Shown one piece after another: positions 35,804 through 50,700 of a stretch of DNA of 64,000 nucleotides. The notes under the pieces are model-generated. The model made no database searches, was not told where the DNA came from, and worked only from the letters and a program-made list of their open reading frames with translations. The stretch is from Glandiceps talaboti. Its lineage: Eukaryota; Hemichordata; Enteropneusta; Spengelidae. The translations under genes were made by a program, and so were the position numbers. The stretch covers positions 12,950,322 to 13,014,321 of the forward strand of contig NC_135570.1 of NCBI RefSeq assembly GCF_964340395.1. The letters run 5' to 3'. Each line of letters opens with the position of its first letter. Positions within the stretch are counted from its first letter, which is position 1.

Positions 35804-38800
35804 GCAACACAGACAACTTCAAAGGCAAAAGAAACAGTTATAAAGGTGCCATGCACAGTGGGGATGTAGAAGTAGTCAAGAAAGTAAACAGTTGAAATTA
35901 TCAAGTCCAAGTGAAATTATTTCAGCAGAAGCATGTTTGTACTGTACTGTAAAAGAATAGCAATGCCTTATCACTTTTCAATGTGATTGGGTAAAGGATC
36001 CTGCTGTGTGTGTTGTCTCTCCGGTATTGTTAACCTAGCCTCGAATTGATTTGTGTCTATCTTTGGCTTAAAACATCATGTCACATCAGTGAAACACCAA
36101 AGCAACTTTATTTCTCCTGTAATACGTTTGCGTGTGTATGTGTTGGAGTGTGAACCCATTGCATCAAGTTTTGGATTAAAAAATCTCCCTGTTACATTGT
36201 AACATAGACCCAATAAACGGTAAAATTACTTCAAAAGTGGTGAAAACTGATGATCGATGAGGTCCTCATTGAACGCATTTTACATGATTCATTAATTTGC
36301 ATATTATTCTAATGAAGGTCATGTGATATTTCTGTGGTGTTTTTGCATTCAGTAAAAGGTGAAAAAATGATATAGCATCGGAATTTGGACAAATTCTGGG
36401 AGTAAAGATGTCACACATTTTACTCTGTACTTATTTATTTATAAAGAAACACAATGTGGTGACAAAAAAGAATCATTTACTTCCCGTCTAGATACATGGG
36501 TAAAATATGATAATGAGTGTATCTCTGTGTAGGTGTAATTGTCTTTTCCAAATAATATCATTAAATCTATCTGCTTTGAAATTTGGGAAATTTTATGAGC
36601 TAAATTTTTATAAAAATAGTAGAGATTAAACTTTCATTAGAAATGATTCATTTTAAAGGAAACATAAAATAACAAGTTTAGGAAATGATATATTTTCAGG
36701 AAATCATCATACTGATCCAAAAACAATGACACATTCAGAACAATGGCCTGTTGTGTTTTATTGATGCATCATATGTGACCTTTGACCTATCCATAACACT
36801 TGATATCTGTACTGGTATGGTTGATATCTCTGCATGATGTGTGTGGTTTGAATTATGTGGATGTTTGGTCTGGCTGGTTTATGCAAATCAATCTATGAAT
36901 ATTCATAAACATATTAATCTTATTCCAAACATATTCCATGTCAGAATTCTACCTTATCATGCTTATGTAAAGATATCTGTCTGTTTATAGTCCCCAAGAC
37001 CTATAGAAGTCTTTGTTAGCATACAGCAAAGATGCTGTAAGTAAATACAGTAGAAAGTAAAAAAGAGGCAAGTTTAATTCAATTCCTAATTTTGTAGGAC
37101 ATGCATCACCATACAATTAAACTTACAGGAACAGGCCTAAGATCTCCACACCCCCCCCCCCCCCACCCACCTTTTGTGCCCTAGACTAGAAGAAAAGGTG
37201 ATTCTTAATGTTTAACAATTATCGTGAACACTTTCATCCATTCAGTTTCTAGGAGGTATGTTCAGGAAGTTTTTCTCTAAAATAAAAAATTCATTGATTT
37301 AATACTACATATATATTATATATAAAGGTTGTAACAAATGTCTAGAGTTTTTTCAATAAAATTCTTAATTCTTAAAAGTCTTCAGATCCTCATATAAATG
37401 TGAAGTTTCTGAAATAATTATTGAATATTAACATTGGTAGATATCCTTGGAATTCTGTGGTCTGTAAGGAGACGTTTTAGTTAGTCGCTGACTTAGTATC
37501 AGTTGACAATAAAATCAGTTTGCTTGGTTACTCAGCCTACTGCTGACAAGATTATTATCCTTGTACTTGGTATCACCTCATCTTGACTACTTCATAGATA
37601 TCCATCGATATCTACAAGTCTTTTCAGGCTGTATTAGTCTAGAAACAATATGTGTGGGCTCGTTTTCTACAATTTCTCTCTCCAAGTATTGTCAAATGGA
37701 CAAATGCTACTGATTAAATCTATAGCTATATCTCCTGCTGGGGAAAGGCTGAACAGCACGTGTCAGTAGTATGCCATCACACATTCTGACAGGCAGTTGT
37801 AATTCAACTAATTGGTGACTTCGTTCAGTTTACCACAAACTCAACCTCCAGTTTGATAATATGCCACATGAAAGCATGATAACTTCTGTCAAGTTTACAC
37901 CAACGCTCTAAACTACCACTGTCTGTAATAAAACAGAATGTCATGTTAGAGAAAGCCATTTGACTCTACGCTGGAGAAAGTCAATTCGTAGAAATTGAGC
38001 CCACATGTAGTCTGCAGACTAAGGCTGTATTTGCTGACCAAGTATGGGTTGCCCATGATTAAAATCAGCTGTTTCATGGTAACCACTGACACGCATTCTC
38101 TGAGAATTCTATTGTTGTCCTGGTCAATGATCTCATCTTGAACACTTCCATATCCATGTTGGAAGTGGATCTAGTTTCAAACCTGATAACCATAAATGTT
38201 GTACGAAAACTCCTATGATAACTGTGTGTCTTAATAAATTGATATGGTATACTCAGGGTTTTGACACACGTGCTTGGGGGTGTTGTCTGTCACTCTACTT
38301 TCACAAATAAAGTAGAGTGAAGGAGTCTAATTACCTCCCTAAGTATATCCCGGCATTTATACCTCATATACCTGAGTATACACTTGCACTCGTACATCAT
38401 ATACCTAAGTATATATTGGCACTCATACCTCATATACCTGAGTATACACTTGCATTCGTACATCATATACCTAAGTATATACTGGCACTCATACCTCATA
38501 TACCTGAGTATACACTTGTACTCATACCTCATATACCTGGGTATACACTGGCACTTGTACCTCATATACCTGAGTATACACTTGCACTCGTACATCATAT
38601 ACCTGAGTATACACTGGCACTCACACCTGAGTATTCATACTTCATATACCTTAGTATACAAGTTCATATGTCATATACCTGAGTATACACTGGCACTTGT
38701 ACCTCATATACCTGGGTATACACTGGTACTCATACCTCATATACCTGGGTATACACTGGTACTCATACCTCATATACCTGAGTATACACTGGCACTTGTA

Positions 38801-41761
38801 CCTCATATACCTGGGTATACACTGGTACTCATACCTCATATACCTGGGTATACACTGGTACTCATACCTCATATACCTGGGTATACACTGGCACTTGTAC
38901 CTCATATACCTGGGTATACACTGGTACTCATACCTCATATACCTGGGTATACACTGGTACTAATACCTCACATACCTGAGTATACACTGGCACTCATACC
39001 TCATATACCTGAGTATACACTGGCACTCATACCTCATATACCTGGGTATACACTCATGCCTCATATACCTGGGTATGCACTCATACCTCACATACCTGAG
39101 TATACACTGGCACTCATACCTCATATACCTGAGTATACACTTGCACTCATACCTCATATACCTGAGTATACACTGGCACTCATACCTTATATACCTGAGT
39201 ATACACTCATACCTCAGTCAAAACAGCAAGTTTCACCAAAACACAACCTTGCATTGCAAGATTTTGTGTTCATGGACCAATCCTGCATCCCTTTGTATAC
39301 AAGTTTATCAGTATTGTACTGCAGTGCAAATACCAGTAATCTAGAAACTAGGCCATCTGACCTGACATACTGGCTTGAAGTCAAGTTGTACAACTAGATT
39401 AGAATAGAAACGAAATGGCAAGCCTATGGGCTAAAATACCACGCTGTATGTGTACACATCAGTGTAAGAAATCACCAGTTCATATATGTATGTAATAATA
39501 ACTATAAGGAGAATTTGAAATAGTCCCCAATAAATAGTGAACATCGTAACTTTGTGGGAGTATTCTGTTAGAATTTTTTATCTACTTTTTGACAAGGTAA
39601 AATATGATGTTTGTACCAAGTGAACGTTGTCAAATATTTGACATTTCAACCTGATATATAATATATTGTAAAAACACCTGACCTGTCAACTGCATGTTAG
39701 TCATTGTCTGAAATTCATGGTGGGAGTTTTTAGTAACCTTGTTTTAGACATATCTAAATTAACCAATATACAAAGGTGATGGCAATGCTACAAGCATAGA
39801 AAAAAGACCGATATGTTTGCTAGAATGGAGTTAAACTGTAGGAAAGATTTATCTAAATTAACCAAATTACAAAGGTGATGGCAATGCTACAACCTATGAA
39901 AAAACACCGGTATGTTTGCTTGAATGGAGTAAACTGTAGGAAAGATTTCTAGTACGCAATGACAAAATTTGGTAAAAAGAACTGTTACAAACAAAAGCCA
40001 GTGTCTCTGATGTAGGGTCATGCAAAACTTTTGTCAGTTGGTTTATGTCTATGGAAAAACTAAAACTTAAAAGTCACATTCAATTGCATTCTATCAGTAA
40101 ACAGAGTTACAGATCAAAGTTCCTGTGGTGTTTATACTTTGATAAGTTACCAACACTAATTACATTGCATGTCTTTGCATGAAACATGTCTCATTCCTGC
40201 TTACCATGAGCAAGCAAACATACGCAAGCAAACAAACAATAGTTTTTCCGCTGTATATACAACAATAGGAATGGATAAGCAATCGTAAATCTAAGGTTTC
40301 ATGAGGTTAATCTCCTAAATGCTAGCCTTTTGTAAGTTGAGGGAACAAACACAAACAACCAACCAAACAAGCAAATAAGGACACAAAAAAACAAATACAT
40401 ATATACACAAACAAACAAACAATCTATGTGAAAACCTTGTGTCCTCCTTCTAGATCAGAAATGCAGTAATTCTACTAAAAAAATGGTTCTGGTAATATCT
40501 TATTGTAGGTGCAATGACATGGATTTTTTCCTTAACTGGTATGTCACCTCCCCACCTACGTATGTAGTAGTGTCCATATTACAATGGTTTCACAGGCTTT
40601 AGTCATGTTAATGGAATATGTAGAAATCATTAACATATCTATTCCTCAGACTGAGCTTCGTTAAATTTTTCTTTTCTCCACAGTTGAAAAAAAAAAAATA
40701 GTTTTTTGAGATAGTAACACCAAAACAAGTCTCTTGGCTATAGTCTAGGTGATCATACATGATTGATCAAGTATATCGTCAAAAACTCAAATTAAGAATA
40801 AAATTCACTATTGAAATAGTTTAAGTTCCAATCCCAGTGGCAGTTACTGGGGCAGTAAACAGTAATGCCTGGTCGTTTTTTTTTGTTTCTGAACAAAGCG
40901 GAACAATGTGGCACAAAAAGTTTGTGATTAATAATGTCCTCCTTGACACAGAAATGTCAAGATGTAGTGTCGTAGTCATGAAGGCATCAAAACATAGAAA
41001 TAAATCATGTGAGATGTTACAAAGTAGAAGGAACAAGATGAAATTAGTTCAGTAAAAAAGACTCAAAACATGGAGTGAAAATAGATTAAATAGTTAAATT
41101 ATGTAAAACATAAAACTGTGTAGGAGACTACCTACATTTAGACAAAATGACAAAACAAATATCAGTTTTCAAATGAATACCCCTAAATTTCGTGATTTTC
41201 TTTTCATGATTTTTTTACTGAAAATTTCAATAATTAGAAGATCGTTAAAAGTTTCTTTTCACATTAAATTTGTTTTCGCTGTTCTACCCTTTTTTCATCA
41301 TCGTAAACAACATGTTTTATGATCTCACTATGGCAACAATATCCTAGTAGAATGGTCCTCAACTCAACAAGTGGTTCTTGAAAGTGAGAAACTTATTTTG
41401 GCTCATACAAATTTTTTTATTTTTTTTTAAATCTCACCAAAAGTTTGTTTGCTAGATTTCTTTGTGTATATATCTCTTTTCAAATACACATTTAAATGTT
41501 TGGGTTATTCAATGAAAATTGGTTCTAAAGTCCTCGCAAAAAAATTTTTTGATTCAGTATGTAACTTTTTTCTTTGTTAGGTGATATTACTCATCGTGCT
41601 ATGACTTGCAAATTAGTGACCAGGATATGAGTCAGATTGATTGTTCAACTTTGAAGATGATGTGATTGGAATATTTCTGGCAATTAAATCCGCCAATTAA
41701 TATCTCTACATGTACTGAAATGGGTTTAGTATTACAGTTTCACTGATGGGACACAGTGGGT

Positions 41762-41797
<36 letters not shown>

Positions 41798-44700
41798 GGA
41801 AAAAAGAATACATGACAAAACAAAGTACAAACAAACCACAATTTTTTTTTTACACAATGGATGATTGCATAATGTCGCACAAGCTCAAAACCCTCCCCAA
41901 ATGGTTTGAAATTTCCGGCATTCTGACTTTAATTGTCATTTCTAAGTCATTCAGACAGTTAAAGTATGATTACAAATTTAAATTATCACCATACACTCTT
42001 ATTTTTTAAAGACACTTTTTAAAAAATTTATTTGGCTGACCAACTGACCGACCGACCAATCATTTTTAAGGTGGTATGATATGAAACATAAAGAAATTAA
42101 GTATAGGCACACATATCTAGTGGACAATATCCTATATTTGGAGCCATATTCATTTTTAAATGCAGGACATAGATAGGTGTAGAAGAGGATTGCACTGATT
42201 ATTGGCTATAAGAACTAGTGATTAGAAGATTATAGAATTACTGCAATCACTTGATTACGTAATTCACTTGGAAGTAGGTACTGCATTGTTTACTACTACT
42301 CTGCCAGTCCATGGATGTACATGTATTAGTGAGTCACTAATACATCCATGGGCAGTCGAGGTCTTGGTGAAGTTATAGACACAAACTAAAACTACTGTTA
42401 AAACATCAAAAATCTATTGAATGGATATTGGTTTACGTCACAATAGGGTGGCATTTCTGATGACATCCATGGTCTTGCAGAGTACATTTTGGGGACTTCA
42501 CAATGTTTACACTATCTTGATAATAAGGTGATTACATGTATATTTGCACAACAAGGGCACCTGTGACTATCACCCACTTGTTTAATCTACCATATTGAAG
42601 AACAATAGTTTTAGTTTGCATCTCAGTGTCTTAGCAAATTAAGATCTTGATTGCCAGAGTGATTAGCATAGAGTCAAGCCATGTGGGGTTTTTGACTATC
42701 ATCTCATCCCCATTCTCACAAACCAGAGTTATTATTTCTACCACTACATTTTGAAGGCTCGTGAAGAACGTTGCCATAAAACAGGCCATGGTTTGCGACG
42801 ATGCTCATCCCCTAACCTTAAAATCCATGCGGATGTTGATTTTAAATTTTGAACAAAAATCAAAATCCTTGATAGCATGGACTCTAGGTTACTCATCCCC
42901 ACAATCCCTGCATGACTTGACCATTACATAATGAACCACTGAACTCTTAATGGGGTAGTAACATTCTGAAACCCCCCCCCCCCCACCACACACACACACA
43001 TACACATACACACTTCCTGATTTTTTTGCAGGAAGATTAGAATTACCCCAAGTAATTACAAATTTGTTTAACTACAAGTTAATGTGATTGTCGTGATAGC
43101 AATTAGACCATGGCTAGATAGGGAAGAAAGCCAAGAAGGCTGTTGTCTATGAATTACTATACGCACTATAATCATCTCCACCTGTAGATACAGTGATGCA
43201 GAAAACAACTTCACATGTATAGTATTAAACTAGACCACAAGACTTTAGTAATCCCTTGTAGTACTCATGTACTGGTCCAGTCTAATTCTAGAGTCAACAA
43301 CTCTGTTTGCTTGGATAACATGCTTGGTTTGGTGTTGAGTGAACGGTAGTCCTGTTGCAGGCAATGTAATTTGGGACTTGATTCTGACAATTGTCTCTCC
43401 CCTTGTGGGTCACGCATGTCAGTTTATCTAGTCCAACCTGTACGCCGATTAAGTGATCCTTTTGAAATCCTGATTCCTAACAATTCTTCCTATTTTAAAA
43501 GTTGTGTATGATGATGCAGCAGAGTCCTTCAAACCTATGGAAGTGTCGACGACATCATTCTTGTAAGCTGGAGTAAATACTCCAATCATTAAAGTTGGTA
43601 GCATGAATTAGCATTATTGTGAATAGGCCTATAGTAGTTTACAAGGCTATTCAACTTTCAGAGCAGTTGCCTGAAAATGTCATAACAGTCTGCCATTTCA
43701 TTTGGTAACAGTTAACAGTAAGGTGTAAAACAAAATAGTCCACATACCAGCCATTTTTGTACTTAATTACCAGTATAAAGTACAATATATTAAACATGAC
43801 AACATCAGAATGTTTACAATGGTAAAATCCAAGATTTGCACCCCCCTCAAATTCGCCCAGGGCTTGTAACACTCAATTTGAATGCTAATTTATAGTCTGA
43901 GGGTTGGAATTTCCGATAACAGAGGAGGAAATCTGGTAAACTTTCCACAGAATCCTAGTAGGTGTAGTCAGACTATAGACATTGCTATTTGACTTGACAT
44001 ACTGGATTGACAGTGAATGACATTTTCATGCCAGATAGCCACATTTCTGGACTAGCTAGTACAGGTCGAGTACCACTTTAGTGGGAAACCCCAGTAAAAC
44101 ACCTTGGAAACTGTCAAAAAGCTACAGCAGTACTTCAGTTTTATGGCCATTTTACCTACTTATGATTGACAAAAATACTTGGTTATCTACCATGGCTTGA
44201 CAGTCATTTCTCATAATTGTAAACACAAAAAAATCATGGTACTTATTTTTTTTCTCTAGAATGCAAAGAGTTTTAATAGATCTGAAATTGTTTTTTTTTG
44301 TTATATTTGTTTCATGAAGAATAACTGTTATTTAGTTATTATACTTGCACTGTTGTGTGTGTATACTAGTGGTATATGCTCTGCATTGCAACACTGAAAA
44401 CATATTGCATACCTGTATGCAAATGATATGCAAATGAGTATGAATGGACATTCCTTGTAATCGTTGATCACACAGTGGAAATTTGATATTTAGGATTAAA
44501 ACATAGAACCCCGTGCGGTGTGAGTGTCAGTGTGGGTACATAGGGGTATTTGCACACCATGTTTGCAGTGCTTTCTGCTCTACTTTCACTTGCTATACTC
44601 GTGAAAACATGGCCACAGAGAACACTGCAAGCACTCATACCCCGAGTACGCCACACACGCAATTACATGTCATGGCTTAAACCCATCTATTAAAAGTAAA

Positions 44701-47700
44701 TCATTTTAAATCCAAAAACCAAAAGCGAATTGATTCGAAGTCGTTACTCAGTTTTCTCATGAGGAACTGATTTACCTGGATTGATTCGGTTTTAATCAGT
44801 TTTGAAAGAATTGAGGTGGGGACAAGGTTTTACAGTATTTGCGTAACCCAATATTTATATATACATTGAATGTGTCTAGTAGGATGAGCAATCTTCAAAT
44901 ATGAAAAAACCACAACAATGCAGAAAAACTTTTAGAACTGAACTATGCCCCTTTTAAAGGCTAGGGTTTCAATCCCAGGTTCTTGCATCATTGCCATTGG
45001 AGCCGCAAAGATTATACAGGATCATTATTCTGATATCCTGGACCAACTTATTTTATAGCTCTGTAAGACGACTATTTTTCACACATGAATTTTAATCCTC
45101 GTCTGAATTGGACTTTTAAAGTTTCAAGGACTGTCTAACAGCAAGACGTCTCTCATAGCATGGGTAGTCTCTAACACCTCACCACTCCTCATTCTGATAA
45201 CTGGCTGTTTATAGTTCAAGCGTGACACTGGATAATGATAAAGAAAGGTGAAAGGGAAGGTGATGTTATGCAGTCGACTTTCTATAAAAGGTCTGTGATT
45301 TGTGTAGACATCACTTTGCATTATCTGCATGTGAATGCAAATCCTTCAACAGGCCTATTGGCAATTCACTGAATTAGCCGGAAATACAAAGTCAGCTTGA
45401 TGTGTTTTTGAGGCATCCCTCCCTAGTCTGCTAGTGCAGTTTAATACTGTGCTGTGTTAATCTCAGCTCAGAATGTTCAGGGTTGGCTGAAAGGGTGTGA
45501 CCACCACGACACTGTCATGATATCTTGGAAATACCAGGATCCATCTTGGAATTACCAAGATCTTAAGAAGGAAAAGGAAAACATCCCATCATCAATTCTT
45601 TACTGGCATTAAACAAGGAAAGAGGTGTAGGAATGTATCAAAAGAGAATTTTTGTTTTTCAAAAAACGATAGAATTTAATGCTTTTTTTTTGTCAAGGGT
45701 TGCATAGGTAAAATTTGCTTGAAATAAGTTCTTCAGGTATTCTTGGGGTTTCCAACTAAACCTGTATGATCAAATACAAGGTATTGAAATATATATGAAG
45801 CTTAATTAAAAATATACCATAATTTTTCTACATTTAAGTGTTACTGGGGTTCCCATCCAAGTGATGGTGAAGGCTGCTGCACTCTATAACTGTTTCAAGT
45901 TTTACCAGATTTCCACTCTCTGTTACCAGGGTTACCCATCAAAAGTATGGTACAAAGTGTGGAAATCCATGAAAGTTTACCAGATTTTCCAATGTGGTTC
46001 CCCATCATAATTTTGGTAAAGGCATGCAATCTATAGCAAGTTTTACCAGATTTTTCAGATCAGGGTCCCCGGTAAAATTATGGTAATGGAAGTCCAAGTA
46101 GCATATTTTCTATAATTGTTCCCATCAAAATAGTAGTATTATTTAAGGCACACAATCTGTATGCAAGCCTTACTGGATTGCATTCTATGATTCTAGATTC
46201 TTAAAACCTTTGAAATTAACAAAAACTCTGAAAATAGTCTTTAGAAAAGTCTAAGTTAAATGTGAAAATAAAGCATCAAGAAGTTGAGTGTTCGTTCTAG
46301 GATTTCATGATTGGGGGGCATTTTCGCCCCTCAATGCAAAATTAGGGGGTCCTTTCATTATATTTAGGCGCCAGTATAAGCAACTATGTGTAGTAAAAAA
46401 AATTAACTTACATATCACTGTTTTCTTAAAAGTATATTATAAAAGTACATTTATGCTTTGTAATGACAATGACTTAGGAATCATCCTATTGTCATAAGGA
46501 AATTGGTAATAATCTTTTATTTGCTCAATAGAGTTAAAATGTTCGGTGGCCATATTGGATTCTAAAATGACAGCCATATTGGATTCAGCCGCCATATTGG
46601 ATTCTAAAATGACTAAATTTTGACATCGTTTTGACCTCTATGTCAAAAACATGTATGGTGACACCAGATTTTTTTTATTGATTTTTAATAGGTTGGAGTT
46701 TTTTGGGACAAAGTGACAGCAAAATTTTAAAGATTTTATTTCTGAGGTGCATCTTACATTAATAATATCTATTTTATAACAAATTAGCACTTGTTTAAGT
46801 ATGCATATATCTATTTCATATTATACCACTGTGGTGGTTTGAAATATGATACTTTCAAAGTTTCACTATACCTTGTGAATCTCATGATTAGTTTCTGTTT
46901 CACATAGATGTTGAATCACTGTAGATAATATTTCACCTATTTCTGGTACATTGATATAAGCTTATTAGCTTAATGATTGTCAGAAAGAATTATTTGCTGT
47001 TATTTCCGAGATGAACATATTTTTCATTGCTTCTGAGCTGAACCACCTTCCAGACAAACTTTCCAAAAGTTGACATAATTGACCAAGCAATGAAGATACT
47101 GCCCATACAAACAGTAGAATTATGGTTTATTTGAAAAAAAATAACACATAAACTATACAGTTGTGCTACAACACCATTGATGTTTAATATGTGTTTAATG
47201 TGTTTTTGTTTTGACTTGAATCAACTTCTGAGATAGGGAAATTATCAAAAGTGCAAATCCTATAAAAACTCCAGCTTGGCCCAGATCTCGACACTTAAGC
47301 GATTCCAGTTGAAAATGTTGTTTGCCAGATTATTATGCCATGATAGGTAACAGTTCTTTGGGCTAGGTCAAGATCTGTTGTGGTACTACTAATCTAAGGC
47401 CAATGTGGGTGGCATCTGTAGCTGTGACAGCAGTAGGTGTGCCCCCTTCCACCCCCCACCCCCCAAAAAAGCCACAACAAAACACAAAACAAGCAAACTA
47501 ACTCAAAAAAACTTGACAAGAACACACATTGGCTCTATAAACAAACAAACAAACAAACAAACAAACAAAAACTTTTATGGTTAGCTTACCATGTGGTGAA
47601 CTTTAACCTTTTTTATTTTATTTGTAATAATTTCATGTATTCTATCACCGTAGTATGTTTATTAGTGTTATTATTAATGTAAATATCTGTTGTTGTTTGT

Positions 47701-50700
47701 TTTTTTCTCTTTAGAAGTTTCCGATTTTGTGTTATTTTATTTGAACAACTGCAGTCACCACAGTATGATATGCAATTGACACTTTTGAAATCGAGTGATA
47801 GACTCGATTAGTTTTCTAGTCTCTCACCCACAATTTTAAATTGTTTTCCTTTTTGGATGTTTCTGTTTACTTGTTATTTGTATGTTTATCTCTTTTGTGG
47901 GAAATGAATTACAATTCTGTTGACTTATGTCTTCCTGTTTTTTATTCTTTACAGGTGATTCTATGGATCTGAGTATTCTCTTTGTAGACGACGGTATTAG
48001 TTGGTGTGAGTTTCTTTGTGGTCAGTTCTCACAATACGACAACGTCAAGTTGTTCTGGGAGAATATTACTGAACTACCACTCAAGGAGCAAGCTGCCAAA
48101 ACAGTCAATAGATCAAAAGCGCAAATGATCATTATCACCCCACAGTACATTGATAATTGTAATGCCCTTGTGGAGGACCTTCTTACAAATGTGATTGTTT
48201 TTCTATGTGGTGTGGAGAATGATTCAGAGGAGACTGCTGTACTTGAACGAGCTTTATTGAACTTCAAATCGTGGTATCAAATATCTGCAACAGAAGACTT
48301 GAAAGACATTATATCCAAGACCTTTCGGATTATTGATGGTGTCAACATAGATCCAGACTATGTCCCAATTCCTTCCACAGGGGAAATTGATTTTGGCAAA
48401 GTGGGTAAGTAAAGCAAAATGGACAACATCAAATTCATAGCAACCATGCCCTTGCCCATAGCAACTATTCAATTGAGGCACTTTGAGAGACAAACATGAT
48501 TTAAAAAGTTGGTCAGAAAATGTCTCTAATATCGTTTTCAAAACTACACAGCTATCCCTAGTAACCATGCCAACTGCTCAACCGAAGTGTTTAGAAACAC
48601 AGATGATTATTAAAGTGTCATTCAGAAAATGTTTAGGTCATCACAACATAAAATCCCTAGCAACCATGACCATAGCAACTGATTCACTGAAATGTTTAAT
48701 GACAAATATGATTATACATAGGTAGGTAGTAAAATGTTTGACTGAGTCAAACCACACAATTATCTGTGGTAACCATGACCATGTCCATAGCAACTGGTCA
48801 ACTAATGCATTTTGGAGACAAATATGATAATGGATAGGTCATAAATGTCTATTTCAAAACAATTAAAAAAATCATAGCAACAATGAAAGACCTTGCCCAT
48901 AGCAACAGTATTGCATCACCTGTGGGTAAACACACTGTTTATAACTGTATACATGGTAAATCAAATTTAAAAAATATAAAAATCAGCGCCCTCAACGACA
49001 ATGATGATTTCAACCACTGACTAACATGTCTGTGGTTGTCTGGTTGAAAAATGATACGCCAGCTATACCAGTACAGTTTTTAACATGGTGACAGATTCAA
49101 CCAAGGTTTCGCACAATATTTAAACTTGTCACTACATGCCTACAGATAACATTGACCACATACATAAAGTAACTGATACAATGATTATGTCTTTTTACAA
49201 CTGACCATTTTTCAGTGAATATATCTCTGTTACTTGATGAAAAAACATGCCCCAGTTGCACCTAGTACAGGTTAACTAAAAGCCAGCATAATGCATTATT
49301 AAGTAAAACTAAAAGCAAAATTTGAAGCCTTTTATTTCTAAGGTGCATACTGTACATATATAATAAACCAACATTCTTAGTATCAGTAATACAATATATA
49401 TATACATATCTTGTTCTATTGCATAGTTTGTCCTGTATGCATCTGTCTGAAAATGAGATGACCTTGAAAAAAAAGCCATTTTGTTTTTGGTGGAGATTCT
49501 GAATTGACACTTTTTGAATCTTAAACTCAACAAGACACGCAATATTATATGCGAGTTTTAAATTCAAGTGGCCATATGGATGATGATTGAGTATTTATTT
49601 TGGGTTTTTAATTTATAAAATAATTTGATCATGGTGTCCTACTTGAATGTACAACAACATGGACTTAAAGTCTGTGTTTGTAACTTATTGCATTGCCAAA
49701 GGTAAAAGTGTGTAAAAAGTTTGTCATTGTATGTACAATAACAAACGTTTTACACATTTATTAATCTTTTGCAAAATATTGAGTTGCAAACAAGGGTTTT
49801 GGTATATATTTCACATTGATTTTTCAAGTAGGACGCCATGATAAAAAAAAAATTATTATAAAAGTGCAAAATAAATACCCAATCCTCATCCATATGGCCA
49901 CTTTATCTGTTCTGTTCATGTACTTGAGCCAAAATGTTTATACTCTGTCATCAAAATTCTGGCTTCAGGAGAGCTTCACAAGAACAGGAAACCCTTTGTG
50001 TAAACAAAATCAGACATTTCTAGGTTTCAAGAATTTTAGCATATATTATGCATATAGTTACTGCAAAGGGACAGAAAAGGGGATTCCCCAAACCTAGCCC
50101 TACATTGTATCTGAGTAATGATGTCATAAGTATGCATTCAGATTGGATAGCTTCCTTGTCAAAATGCAGGGAAGTCGATGGCTCATTTCCTCATCTCAAT
50201 CCATGCCTTAGCGTAAATCGGTATATAGTTATATGATTCAAATAAAGCAGAAGTTTTATCCAAACTTGGACTTGTCCTTTTATTCAAAGGAATGGGCTAT
50301 GGTTTGGTGGTGGCTATGGGGGTGGGGGGGGGGGTTGGGGTGGGGGTGGGTGGGAGTGGAGTGTACAAGCATTTTATTTAGAGCTAAATTGATCAGTGTA
50401 CTTAAATTACTGTTGAACTTGAAAGTACATGAAAATTAACACAGTGTTATAAAACTTGACTGATTGTCTCAACATGTCTACAACCAGGAAGGACTGAATT
50501 TTAAAATGAACAAAAAGAGTAAAGATAAACGTAAACATGGTCTTACAGGGAAATTGAAGTTGACTTGGCATTTCACTCATGGGCCATAATGTTGTTGACA
50601 TAAACATAGACACATTTTAACACCAGATTAATATAACAGAGACATCACACACACAAGGATCTCTTATCAAATCAGTGATAACCATTGCTATTCTTGTATA

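Larger units (their letters stand above)
33242..47954 (+). other. Intron 1 of the BCAP-like gene, about 14.7 kb
   Basis: Holds an inserted TIR element (35681-36125), a 33-bp minisatellite (38345-39215), smaller tandem and direct repeats, mononucleotide runs and a palindrome at 42309-42351. The acceptor is TTTATTCTTTACAG. The long first intron next to a CpG-rich promoter is where enhancers would be expected, but I recognise none. Confidence 0.6.

Noticed and set aside
38384-39397. A 337-codon open frame resembling a repeat protein
   Set aside because: It is explained by a stop-free 33-bp minisatellite; other frames and the opposite strand are equally open.
40837-41055. 72-codon open frame
   Set aside because: Lies in intron 1, has no splice sites in phase, and its complement is equally open.
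44965-44990. tRNA-like B box (GGTTTCAATCCC), also near 54725
   Set aside because: No cloverleaf or A box at proper spacing could be drawn; it is probably part of a dispersed repeat.
48405-48725. Open frames running past exon 2
   Set aside because: A strong GTAAGT donor and an immediate stop end the exon; the later frame lies in tandem intronic repeats.
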